Shown piece by piece: positions 28,665 through 36,266 of a DNA stretch of 64,000 bases. Position 1 is the first letter of the stretch; the number at the start of each line of letters is the position of its first letter. A model generated the notes under the pieces. It searched no databases. It was given only the letters and a program-made list of their open reading frames with translations, and was not told where the DNA came from. The translations under genes were made by a program, and so were the position numbers. Source of the stretch: CAVONB01 sp963697205 (GTDB taxonomy: Bacteria > Pseudomonadota > Alphaproteobacteria > Rhizobiales > Hyphomicrobiaceae); contig CAVONB010000008.1 in NCBI GenBank assembly GCA_963697205.1, positions 248,001 through 312,000 of the forward strand, read 5' to 3'.

Positions 28665-28666
28665 AT

Positions 28667-28957
28667 ATGATCTTAAAGGCCTCACCTGAGTTCATGCGCA
28701 TGTGCATGAACATCACTCAAGGAACACCGTCGACGTCTCTCGACGAGCTTGCCGACGAGGCGTTGTCCGGCTTCGAAAGGCCAGAGGCGCTTGCGCTTCT
28801 AGCTCATGTAGAACGGATACTCGCCGACAACCACCCGCCGTCAGCAATCAGGGACTTCTGGAATAGCTGTCCAAGTGACCTATCTGTAGGACGGGGAGAA
28901 GACGTGATCGAATTGCTGAAAGTCGTGCAAAAGCGGTTAAGCGGCGCCCTAAGGTAA
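28667..28957 (+). CDS. Putative immunity protein for the portal-borne toxin
   Basis: The 96-residue product starts two bases after the toxin stop. It is small, mainly helical, slightly acidic and probably cytoplasmic. The segment PPSAIRDFWNSCPSDLSVGR followed by DVIELLKVVQKRL resembles small CDI immunity proteins, where an IWNxSPADL-type core precedes a helix. Tight coupling to a toxin domain, shared low GC and absence from other GTA clusters all support an immunity role. Without an alignment the family is tentative. Confidence 0.65.
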   Translation: MILKASPEFMRMCMNITQGTPSTSLDELADEALSGFERPEALALLAHVERILADNHPPSAIRDFWNSCPSDLSVGRGEDVIELLKVVQKRLSGALR

Positions 28958-28970
28958 TCGATGACTCGCG

Positions 28971-29165
28971 CCCGCCTATGGCGGCGGGCTGGAGTTCCGC
29001 GCCGACCTCGACCAGGTCGAGGCGCTGGCGCCCGAGCGCGAGGCTTTGTGGGCGCGGCTCGAAGCGGCGAGCTTCCTGACCGATGCCGAGAAACGTGCCG
29101 CGGCGGGGTATGGGGACGCCTTCGATGCGACAGCCGCAAGCCGCTTCGCCAAGCTCAATCCCTAG
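28971..29165 (+). pseudogene. Displaced second copy of the GTA portal C-terminus
   Basis: Read in frame from 28971, this encodes PAYGGGLEFRADLDQVEALA and continues to FAKLNP, then a TAG at 29163. It matches residues 343-406 of the portal at 26910 with clear divergence (for example LEFRAD for LQLRAD, and a different linker between GYGDA and NP). The homology continues past the stop (HDEAGRLSTADG against HDALGRFTTADG). It has no start codon or ribosome binding site of its own. It is probably the original portal end, pushed downstream when the toxin-immunity cassette arrived. Confidence 0.85.
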
Positions 29166-29313
29166 CACGACGAGGCAGGACGTCTCTCGACGGCGGATGG
29201 GGTCGGTGGGACGCCGGCATTCATCAACCGATCCGTCTCGGTTTGAACGATTGACGTCGGTTTCAGGCTGACGAGAGCCGCTCGATTCAGAGAAGCAGAA
29301 ACGAGAGTTGAGA

Positions 29314-30006
29314 ATGGACGACACCTTGTCGCGCCAGCGGACGGCGCATGCCTCGGCGCCGCTGGCCCTCACTTCCGTCGATCCCGATGGCAGCTTTGCG
29401 GGCTATGCGTGCCTGTTCGGCGCGGTCGATCTGGGCCGCGACGTGATCGAGCGGGGCGCGTTCGCCAAGTCGCTGGCCAAGCGCGGCGCGGCCGGCATCC
29501 GCATGCTGTTCCAGCACGATCCCGCCCAGCCGATCGGCGCGTGGGATGTGCTGCGGGAGGATCAGCGCGGGCTCTACGCCAAGGGACGGCTTGCCGTGGA
29601 GAGCGGAAAGGGGCGCGACATTCTCGAGTTGCTGCGGGCACGCGCGATTGACGGTCTGTCGATCGGCTTCCGGCCGGTGCGCGCGCGTCGCGACGCGGCG
29701 CGTGGCGTCCGGCGCATCGTGGAGATCGATCTGTGGGAGATCTCGGTCGTGACGTTTCCGATGCAGCCCGACGCGCGGGTGGTGTCGGTGAAGGCGCGGC
29801 CATTCGCGGGCCACGTGCCGACGCAACGGGAATTCGAGCGCTGGCTCACGCGGGATGCTGGGCTGACGCGCGGGGAGGCGCGCGCGGTGCTGCGCGACGG
29901 CCTCGACGGGCTCCGGTCCCTGCGGGACGCGGGCGGAGCCAAGAGCGCGGATGAGGAGCGCTTGTCGCAGCGCATTCGCGAGGCGACTGCGCTGCTGCGC
30001 GCTTGA
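29314..30006 (+). CDS. GTA prohead protease (gp4-like, HK97 family)
   Basis: The prohead protease trims the capsid scaffold during head maturation. The 230-residue product has the HK97 protease fold: GYACLFGAVDLGRDVIERGA, then IRMLFQHDPAQPIGAWDVL with the catalytic His, and RAIDGLSIGFRPVRARRD with the catalytic Ser, followed by DLWEISVVTFPMQPDARV. The ATG at 29314 has ACGAGAG upstream. It lies between the portal/toxin locus and the major capsid gene. It could also process the unusual portal linker; that is speculation. Confidence 0.92.
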   Translation: MDDTLSRQRTAHASAPLALTSVDPDGSFAGYACLFGAVDLGRDVIERGAFAKSLAKRGAAGIRMLFQHDPAQPIGAWDVLREDQRGLYAKGRLAVESGKGRDILELLRARAIDGLSIGFRPVRARRDAARGVRRIVEIDLWEISVVTFPMQPDARVVSVKARPFAGHVPTQREFERWLTRDAGLTRGEARAVLRDGLDGLRSLRDAGGAKSADEERLSQRIREATALLRA

Positions 30007-30044
30007 GTGACACATCAGGACCAGACAATGAGGATCATCCATCC

Positions 30045-31268
30045 ATGAGTGACAAGACCTACGAAACCAAGACCGTGGGCGAGGTCGGTGCCGACTTCGC
30101 CGAGTTCATGAGAGCCTTCGAGACGTTCAAGGCGACCAACGACGATCGCCTCGCCGAGATCGAGCGCAAGGCCACGGCCGATGTCGTGACCGAGGAGAAG
30201 CTCGCCCGCCTCAACAGCCGGCTCGACGACCTGCAGCTGAAGCAGCAGCGTCCCGCGCTCGGCGCGCCCTCGACGGCGACTGAGCGCTCTGGCGCCACGT
30301 TGCAGCACAAGGCCGCGTTCGAGACCTACGTGCGCGGCGGCGAGACGGGCGCGTTGCGCAATCTCGAGCAGAAGGCGCTGTCGGTCGGCTCCAATCCCGA
30401 CGGCGGTTACCTGGTGCCGGCCGAGACCGAAGCCTCCGTCATGATGGCGCTGAAGAGCGTGTCGCCGATCCGCGCCATCGCCACGATCCGCCAGGTGTCC
30501 TCGTCGGTTTACAAGAAGCCGTTCTCGATCTCGGGCCCGGGCACGGGCTGGGTTGGCGAGGCAGCCGCGCGTCCTGAGACGACGTCGCCGACGCTGGCCG
30601 AGCTCGCCTTCCCGACGATGGAACTCTACGCGATGCCCGCGGCGACGTCGGCGCTGCTCGAGGATTCCGCCGTCGACATCGATGCCTGGATTGCGGAGGA
30701 GGTGCGCGATGCCTTCGCCCGCCAGGAGGGCCAGGCCTTCGTCGCCGGCGACGGCGTCAACAAGCCGAAGGGCTTCACCGACTATCCCAAGGTCGCCAAC
30801 GCGTCGTGGGCATGGGGCAGCATTGGCTTTCTGGCAACCGGTGCGGCCGGCGCCTTCCCGACGGCCAATCCGACGGACAAGCTGATCGATCTCGTCTACG
30901 CCTTGAAGGCGGAATACCGCGCCAATGCGCACTTCGTCATGAACCGCGCGACGCAGGCCCAGATCCGCAAGTTCAAGGACGCCGACGGTACCTACATCTG
31001 GCAGCCCTCCCACGTTCCCGGCGAGTTGCCGACGCTGCTCGGTCATCCTGTAGTAGAGGCCGAGGACATGCCCGACATCGCAGCCGACAGCCACGCCATC
31101 GCCTTCGGCGACTTCCGGCGGGGCTATCTCGTCGTCGATCGCGTCGGCATCCGTGTGCTCCGCGATCCCTACAGCTCCAAGCCATACGTGCTGTTCTACA
31201 CGACCAAGCGCGTGGGCGGCGGCGTGCAGGACTTCGATGCGATCAAGCTGCTGAAGTTCGCCGTCTGA
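30045..31268 (+). CDS. GTA major capsid protein (gp5-like, HK97 fold)
   Basis: The capsid shell protein has 407 residues. The first 110 are a charged coiled-coil scaffold (DFAEFMRAFETFKATNDDRL) that gp4 would remove. The HK97 fold follows: NPDGGYLVPAETEASVMMAL, then PAATSALLEDSAVDIDAWIA and RQEGQAFVAGDGVNKPKGF, and near the end GDFRRGYLVVDRVGIRVLRD. The start at 30045 is used since the 14 upstream codons do not match. A strong hairpin follows the stop. Confidence 0.94.
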   Translation: MSDKTYETKTVGEVGADFAEFMRAFETFKATNDDRLAEIERKATADVVTEEKLARLNSRLDDLQLKQQRPALGAPSTATERSGATLQHKAAFETYVRGGETGALRNLEQKALSVGSNPDGGYLVPAETEASVMMALKSVSPIRAIATIRQVSSSVYKKPFSISGPGTGWVGEAAARPETTSPTLAELAFPTMELYAMPAATSALLEDSAVDIDAWIAEEVRDAFARQEGQAFVAGDGVNKPKGFTDYPKVANASWAWGSIGFLATGAAGAFPTANPTDKLIDLVYALKAEYRANAHFVMNRATQAQIRKFKDADGTYIWQPSHVPGELPTLLGHPVVEAEDMPDIAADSHAIAFGDFRRGYLVVDRVGIRVLRDPYSSKPYVLFYTTKRVGGGVQDFDAIKLLKFAV

Positions 31269-31290
31269 GGCGCACTGCACTGAACTGAGC

Positions 31291-31323
31291 GAGCCGGCGC
31301 GCCCTTGCAGGTGCCGCCGGCTC
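31291..31323 (+). terminator. Terminator-like hairpin after the capsid gene
   Basis: GAGCCGGCG at 31291-31299 pairs perfectly with CGCCGGCTC at 31315-31323, followed by CTTTCGTTTCG. It lies 22 bases after the capsid stop. It may lower transcription of the tail genes relative to capsid. Confidence 0.6.
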
Positions 31324-31410
31324 CTTTCGTTTCGCCGTGCACAGGTGAGGCACCTGCGAGCGCCGTCGCTCTCCACCGACGGCGCGGCGGGGCAGCACTG
31401 GCATGGCGAT

Positions 31411-31457
31411 GGCGGGGCCGCGATCCCGGCTGCTCCCCCCGGGGACGCGGCCCCGCC
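31411..31457 (+). terminator. Long GC-rich hairpin upstream of the head-tail connector gene
   Basis: GGCGGGGCCGCG at 31411-31422 pairs over 12 bases with CGCGGCCCCGCC at 31446-31457, with a further CCCGG/CCGGG inner stem. It is 33 bases before the connector start and close to its ribosome binding site. It may punctuate the operon or control translation. Confidence 0.45.
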
Positions 31458-31489
31458 GCTGAGGTTTCCACATCCAGGAAGGAGCCGTC

Positions 31490-32077
31490 ATGTCGCTCGT
31501 GCTGTTGAGTGGGCCTGCCGTCGAGCCGGTGTCGCTCGCCGAGGCCAAGGCGCATTTGCGTGTCGACCACGCGAGCGAGGATGCGCTGATCCAGAGCCTC
31601 GTCTTGGCGTCTCGCTTGCACGTCGAGGCCGGTCTTGGCCTGGCGCTTGTCACGCAGTTCTGGCGGCTCGTGCGCGACGACTGGCCCGCCGACGGCTTCG
31701 TCATTCTGCCGCTCAGGCCGGTGCAGGCGATCGAGGCTGTGAACGTCGAGACAGCCCCCGGCGCGGTGACGACACTGGCCGCCACCGACTATGCGCTGGA
31801 GGCGGCGGGCGCCTCGGCCGGTGACGGGCAACGGCTCGTCGCGACCGGTGCGGGATGGCCCGGCCCGTCAACACGCATCGACGGTATCGGCATCGATCTC
31901 AGGGCGGGCTTCGGCGACACTGCGGCCGATGTCCCCGAGCCCATTCGCCAGGCGATCCTGATGCTCGTGGCCCACTGGTACGAGCATCGCGATCCCATCG
32001 AGATCGGTACGGCCGCAGCGCGCATTCCGACCGCTGTCGGCGATCTCCTGAAGCCGTACCGGCAGGTGCGCCTATGA
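31490..32077 (+). CDS. GTA head-tail connector (gp6-like adaptor)
   Basis: This adaptor binds the portal ring from outside and starts the neck. The 195-residue product has the HK97 gp6 pattern: EPVSLAEAKAHLRVDHASED at the N-terminus, a central beta region, and VPEPIRQAILMLVAHWYEHR near the C-terminus. AGGAAGGAG precedes the ATG. Its last codon overlaps the next gene (ATGA). Confidence 0.92.
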   Translation: MSLVLLSGPAVEPVSLAEAKAHLRVDHASEDALIQSLVLASRLHVEAGLGLALVTQFWRLVRDDWPADGFVILPLRPVQAIEAVNVETAPGAVTTLAATDYALEAAGASAGDGQRLVATGAGWPGPSTRIDGIGIDLRAGFGDTAADVPEPIRQAILMLVAHWYEHRDPIEIGTAAARIPTAVGDLLKPYRQVRL

Positions 32078-32403
32078 CCCCGCCGACGATCGGCGATCTG
32101 CGCCATCGCCTCCGGCTCGAGGCGGTCGTGCGCTCGGGCGACTCCGGCGGCGGCGCCATCGAGTCCTGGAGCCTCGTGGCCGACGTGTGGGCCGAGGTCC
32201 GCGCGGTACGCGGCTACGAGAGCTTCGTCGCCCACGGCATGCGCGGCCAGGTCACCCACGAGATCTGGATCCGGTTCCGCGACGACGTCGGCCCGCACCT
32301 GCGCTTCGTCGAGATGGGGCGCATCTACGACATTCGCGCCGCCGTCGATCCCGAAGGCCGGGGGATCTGGCTGCGCTGCTTGTGCGAAAGCCGCACGCCA
32401 TGA
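32074..32403 (+). CDS. GTA head closure/stopper protein (gp7-like)
   Basis: The 109-residue product belongs to the head-tail adaptor family: GDLRHRLRLEAVVRSGDSGG, then WAEVRAVRGYESFVAHGMRG and HEIWIRFRDDVGPHLRFVEM. It closes the DNA exit channel before tail attachment. It starts with a four-base overlap with the connector gene and ends overlapping a small gene. Confidence 0.92.
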   Translation: MTPPTIGDLRHRLRLEAVVRSGDSGGGAIESWSLVADVWAEVRAVRGYESFVAHGMRGQVTHEIWIRFRDDVGPHLRFVEMGRIYDIRAAVDPEGRGIWLRCLCESRTP

Positions 32404-32588
32404 GGATCACCGTGCGAACCGATGGCCCGGGCCGGGCGTTGGCGCGCGGACGCCTGTCCCGCCGCCTCGAAAGGCATGCAGAGCGCGCCCGCGATGCGCG
32501 CCGGCGTACTGAGCAGGACGGCGCATCGTCCGCGTCGGCCCAGATGCCGGCAACGACGGCACCCGATCACGACGAGGTTGGCACATGA
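32400..32588 (+). CDS. Small Arg-rich protein between gp7 and gp8 homologues
   Basis: The 62-residue frame starts inside the gp7 stop (ATGA) and ends inside the gp8 start (ATGA), so it is coupled on both sides. The N-terminus MRITVRTDGPGRALARGRLS faintly recalls HK97 gp10-type neck proteins; the rest is basic and low-complexity. It may be the remnant of a minor tail protein gene. I cannot assign it a function. Confidence 0.5.
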   Translation: MRITVRTDGPGRALARGRLSRRLERHAERARDARRRTEQDGASSASAQMPATTAPDHDEVGT

Positions 32589-32989
32589 GTGCGGCTTGGG
32601 CTCTGCAGAAGGCGATCTACGCCGCACTCGCGGGCGATGTCGCGCTGACCGCCCTGATCGGCGCGTCTCGCATCCACGACGACGTCCCCCGTGGCGCCGC
32701 GCGGCCCTACGTCACGTTCGGCCGCTGGGTATCGCGCGACCTGGCCACCACGTCGGGCGACGGTGAGGAGCACCTCATCCAGTTGCACGTCTGGTCGGAG
32801 GCGAAGGGCCACCGGCAGACGCACGAGATCCTGGGCACGCTCCGCGACGCCGTGCACGAGGCGCCACTGACACTCGACGGCGGCGTGCTCGTCAACTTGC
32901 GCGTCGAGAGCGTCGAGGCCCGGCGCGAGACAGACGGCGACACCTATCAGGGCATCGTGCGCCTGCGCGCGGTCACCGAGGCGGCTTGA
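32585..32989 (+). CDS. GTA tail terminator (gp8-like, DUF3168)
   Basis: DUF3168 proteins cap the tail tube and join it to the head. The 134-residue product shows AWALQKAIYAALAGDVALTA, then RPYVTFGRWVSRDLATTSGD and HLIQLHVWSEAKGHRQTHEI, all typical. It starts with a four-base overlap with the small preceding gene. Confidence 0.92.
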   Translation: MSAAWALQKAIYAALAGDVALTALIGASRIHDDVPRGAARPYVTFGRWVSRDLATTSGDGEEHLIQLHVWSEAKGHRQTHEILGTLRDAVHEAPLTLDGGVLVNLRVESVEARRETDGDTYQGIVRLRAVTEAA

Positions 32990-33068
32990 ACGAGGCTGCC
33001 TGCGGCTGATCGGCGCCCCACGACAAGACATCGAGACTTACCGATCCGGAATTGAAGGAACCCAAGAC

Positions 33069-33482
33069 ATGCCAGCACAAAAGGGCAAGGATCTCCTCCT
33101 GAAAGTCGACAGCGACGGGCAGGGGACCTTCGCTACAGTCGCCGGTCTACGAACGCGCACGATCGCGTTCAACGCCGAAGCCGTCGATGTCACGCACACC
33201 GAGTCGGCAGGCCGCTGGCGCGAGCTGCTCGAAGGCGCCGGCGTCAAGACGGCACGCATCACCGGCTCGGGCATCTTCAAGGACGAGGCCTCCGACGCCA
33301 CCGTCCGTGCCTACGTCTTCAACGGCACCATCCGAACCTGGCAGGTGATCGTGCCCGATTTCGGCACGGTCGAGGGCCCCTTCCAGATCGCGTCGCTTGA
33401 GCTGACCGGCCGTCACGACGGCGAGGTCACCTTCGACATCGCGCTCGAAAGCGCGGGCGAGTTGACGTTCCTGGCGATCTGA
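33069..33482 (+). CDS. GTA major tail (tube) protein (gp9-like)
   Basis: The tube protein forms hexameric rings through which DNA leaves. The 137-residue product shows the TP901-1-type pattern: KGKDLLLKVDSDGQGTFATV, then AEAVDVTHTESAGRWRELLE and VTFDIALESAGELTFLAI at the end. A weak site (AAGGAA) precedes the ATG by 11 bases. Confidence 0.93.
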   Translation: MPAQKGKDLLLKVDSDGQGTFATVAGLRTRTIAFNAEAVDVTHTESAGRWRELLEGAGVKTARITGSGIFKDEASDATVRAYVFNGTIRTWQVIVPDFGTVEGPFQIASLELTGRHDGEVTFDIALESAGELTFLAI

Positions 33483-33505
33483 CGGCACACGAAAGGGGAC
33501 GCACG

Positions 33506-33919
33506 ATGGTCAATCGACATCGCGGTGAGATCGAGGCGCGGCTCAACGGAACAAGCTATCGGCTTTGTCTCACGCTCGGCGCGCTGGCCGAGCTCGAAAG
33601 CGCATTCGGCGACGCCGACATGCTGGCGTTGGCGAGCCGCTTCGAGACCGGGCGCATTTCCGCGCGCGATGCCATCCGCATCGTCGGCGCGGGTTTGCGC
33701 GGCGGCGGCAACGACATCGCAGACACCGCCGTTGGCCACATGCAGGCCGATGGCGGCGCAGCCGGCTTCGTGGCGATCGTCGCGGCCTTGCTGAATGCGA
33801 CGTTCGGCGGCCCCGCTGAGCCTGGGAACGGCGGGCGGGCCGCATCGGCCGACGCCAGCGCGAAGGAGGCCGCCGCAGGTGAGCGCGGGCCCGCCCCTTT
33901 CCCTGGCACGAGGCGATGA
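33506..33919 (+). CDS. GTA tail assembly chaperone-type protein (gp10-like)
   Basis: The 137-residue product has the GTA family pattern: RHRGEIEARLNGTSYRLCLT, then GALAELESAFGDADMLALAS and ARDAIRIVGAGLRGGGNDIA. It probably chaperones the tape measure during tail assembly. The C-terminal third is low-complexity. The stop overlaps the next start (ATGA). Confidence 0.88.
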   Translation: MVNRHRGEIEARLNGTSYRLCLTLGALAELESAFGDADMLALASRFETGRISARDAIRIVGAGLRGGGNDIADTAVGHMQADGGAAGFVAIVAALLNATFGGPAEPGNGGRAASADASAKEAAAGERGPAPFPGTRR

Positions 33920-34119
33920 CCGCCGGCCTCGGACTTCTGCGGATGCCGCCTCAGGTGTTCTGGAACATGACAGTACCGGAGTTGACCGCCGCGCTCGGTG
34001 GCCTAGAGGGGCTCGGCGCGCCGGCGCCGGCGCCAGCGCGCGGCGAGCTCGATGCCTTGATGCAACGCTTTCCCGATCAGCCCGCCGCGCCGCGTCCGGT
34101 CCGCGGCCCCTTGCGCTGA
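33916..34119 (+). CDS. GTA small tail assembly protein (rcc01693-like)
   Basis: The 67-residue product has the short helical core of the family: MPPQVFWNMTVPELTAALGG, and a Pro-rich tail. In other GTAs it lies between gp10 and the tape measure, as here, and works as the second chaperone component. Confidence 0.85.
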   Translation: MTAGLGLLRMPPQVFWNMTVPELTAALGGLEGLGAPAPAPARGELDALMQRFPDQPAAPRPVRGPLR

Positions 34120-34144
34120 TCGGGTCCAACACGGAGTTCGCGCC

Positions 34145-34738
34145 ATGACCGACGCCGACGAGACGTGGACGATTGCGGTCGCCGCCGACACGACCGAGTT
34201 CGAGGCCGAGTTGAAGCGCACCGCGCAACTCGGCCGCCAGTTTTCCACCGCCCTGACGACGGCCTTCGAAGGCATCGCCCTCAAGGGTCGTTCGCTGACG
34301 GACGTCATGAAGGGGCTAGCCCTGAGCCTGTCGCGCATGGTGCTGCAGACGGCCTTCAAGCCGCTGGATCAGGGCCTGGCGCAGGCATTCGGCGGCCTCT
34401 TATCGGGCTTCGCCGGCAGCGGGTTCGGGTTTGCCAAGGGCGCGGCGCTGAGCGCCGGCACGCCGGTGCCGTTCGCGCACGGCGGCGTGATCGCAAGTCC
34501 GGTGACGTTTCCGCTCTCGGGCGGGCGCACCGGGCTGGCCGGTGAGCGCGGCGCGGAGGCGATCATGCCGCTTGCGCGTGGGGCCGACGGACGCCTCGGC
34601 GTTGCCGCCCTCGGCGGTCAGGCGTCGAGCATCACCGTCAATATCGCCACGCCCGACGTCGACGGCTTCAAGCGCTCCGAAGCCCAGGTCGCTGCGATGC
34701 TCGCCCGCGCCGTCTCGCTCGGCCAGCGCAATCTCTGA
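34145..34738 (+). CDS. GTA tail tape measure protein (gp11-like)
   Basis: The tape measure sets tail length. The 197-residue product is short, as in RcGTA, and has DTTEFEAELKRTAQLGRQFS, an amphipathic helix GRSLTDVMKGLALSLSRMVL, and the hallmark AHGGVIASPVTFPLSGGRTG followed by GERGAEAIMPLARG. The short length implies a short tail. Confidence 0.92.
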   Translation: MTDADETWTIAVAADTTEFEAELKRTAQLGRQFSTALTTAFEGIALKGRSLTDVMKGLALSLSRMVLQTAFKPLDQGLAQAFGGLLSGFAGSGFGFAKGAALSAGTPVPFAHGGVIASPVTFPLSGGRTGLAGERGAEAIMPLARGADGRLGVAALGGQASSITVNIATPDVDGFKRSEAQVAAMLARAVSLGQRNL

Positions 34739-34757
34739 CAGCGGCGAGGAGCCGAAC

Positions 34758-35396
34758 ATGAGTTTTCACGAGGTGAGGTTTCCCACCGCGATCTCGCGCA
34801 ACGCGACGGGCGGTCCGCAGCGGCGCACCGACGTCGTGACGCTGGCGTCCGGCCACGAGCAGCGCAACAGTCGCTGGGCGGACTCGCGCCGCACCTACAA
34901 CGCCGGCTATGGTATCCGCTCCCTCGACGATCTGGAGTTGGTGATTGCGTTCTTCGAGGAGCGGCGTGGACGCCTGCACGGCTTCCGCTGGCGCGATCAC
35001 GTCGACGCCAAATCGTGCGCGCCGGGCGCCACGCCGAGCTCGACCGATCAGGAGATCGGTGTCGGCGACGGGTTGGGCGCGACGTTCCAGCTCGTCAAGA
35101 CCTATGGCTCAGCGCACGCGCCCTGGACGCGCAACATCGTCAAGCCGGTCGCCGGAACGGTGCAGGTCGCCGTCGATGGCGCACCGGTCCCGGAAGGCAC
35201 CGCCTGGAGTGTGTCGACGGCAACCGGCCTCGTCACGTTCGCAGCAGGAAGCGTACCTGCACCCGGCGCGATCGTCTCCGCCGGCTACGAGTTCGACGTC
35301 CCCGTGCGCTTCGACACCGACCGGCTGGAGATCAACGTCATGAGCTTCCGCCACGGCACAATCCCGAGTATCCCCGTCATTGAGATTCGCGCATGA
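34758..35396 (+). CDS. GTA distal tail protein (gp12-like, DUF2460)
   Basis: The 212-residue DUF2460 protein forms the ring joining the tail tube to the baseplate. It shows SFHEVRFPTAISRNATGGPQ, then SRRTYNAGYGIRSLDDLELV and HGFRWRDHVDAKSC. Its start has GAGGAG upstream, and its stop overlaps the gp13 start (ATGA). Confidence 0.93.
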   Translation: MSFHEVRFPTAISRNATGGPQRRTDVVTLASGHEQRNSRWADSRRTYNAGYGIRSLDDLELVIAFFEERRGRLHGFRWRDHVDAKSCAPGATPSSTDQEIGVGDGLGATFQLVKTYGSAHAPWTRNIVKPVAGTVQVAVDGAPVPEGTAWSVSTATGLVTFAAGSVPAPGAIVSAGYEFDVPVRFDTDRLEINVMSFRHGTIPSIPVIEIRA

Positions 35397-36253
35397 AGAC
35401 GATCGACCCTCAGCTCGTCGCCCATCTGGAGGCGGGCACGACCACGCTCGCCTGGTGCTGGCGCCTGACGCGCAACGATGGCACGCGCTTGGGGTTCACC
35501 GATCATGATCGCGACATCGTCTTCGACGGCACCGTGTTCGAGGCCGCCGCCGGACTGACGACCAGCGAAATCCGCGACGGCCTCGGCCTCTCCGTCGACA
35601 ATCTGGAGGTCGAGAGCGCACTGACATCGGACAGGCTCAACGAGCGCGATCTCGCCGCCGGTCAGTACGACGACGCCAAGGTCGAGATCTTCCGCGTCAA
35701 CTGGCAGGAGCCCGGCCAGCGCGTCCTGATGCGGGCGGGCAGCCTCGGTGAGGTGCGCCGCGCCGGCGTCGGCTTCGCCGCAGAGGTGCGTGGACTGGCG
35801 CATTACCTCCAGCAGCCGCAGGGTCGGCTCTATCAGTACACCTGCGACGCCGACCTCGGCGACGCGCGCTGCGGCATCGGCCTCGACGGCGCAGCCTTTT
35901 CCGCCATCGCGACGATCACGCAGGCCAGCTCACGGCGCACGTTCGTCGTCGACGGCCTCACCGCCTACGCCGACGCCTGGTTCGCGCGCGGGATGGCGAC
36001 GTTCCTGACCGGCCCGGCAACCGGCGTCTCCGGCGAGGTGCGCGAGCATCGCGTCCTGGCCAACGGCGTCGAGATCGCGTTGTGGCAGCCCCTGGGCCAC
36101 GTGCCGGCGCCCGGCGAGACGTTCCAGATACGCGCCGGCTGCGACAAGCATCTGACGACCTGCCGCGCGAAGTTCGCCAACGCCGTCAACTTCCGTGGCT
36201 TTCCCCACATGCCCGGCAACGATTTCCTCTCGCGCATCGCGCGGGGCGGCTAG
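35393..36253 (+). CDS. GTA hub protein (gp13-like, DUF2163)
   Basis: The 286-residue DUF2163 protein forms part of the baseplate hub. Typical stretches are TLAWCWRLTRNDGTRLGFTD, then QYTCDADLGDARCGIGLDGA and GCDKHLTTCRAKFANAVNFR near the end with conserved Cys residues. It overlaps gp12 by four bases and precedes the peptidase gene by 13. Confidence 0.94.
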   Translation: MKTIDPQLVAHLEAGTTTLAWCWRLTRNDGTRLGFTDHDRDIVFDGTVFEAAAGLTTSEIRDGLGLSVDNLEVESALTSDRLNERDLAAGQYDDAKVEIFRVNWQEPGQRVLMRAGSLGEVRRAGVGFAAEVRGLAHYLQQPQGRLYQYTCDADLGDARCGIGLDGAAFSAIATITQASSRRTFVVDGLTAYADAWFARGMATFLTGPATGVSGEVREHRVLANGVEIALWQPLGHVPAPGETFQIRAGCDKHLTTCRAKFANAVNFRGFPHMPGNDFLSRIARGG

Positions 36254-36266
36254 CGGGAGCACGATC

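Noticed and set aside
28961..29254. 97-residue open frame after the immunity gene
   Set aside because: It reads the displaced portal end in the wrong frame; the homologous frame is the one ending at 29165.
30015..31376. 453-residue open frame on the minus strand
   Set aside because: It is antisense to the major capsid gene and has no family match.
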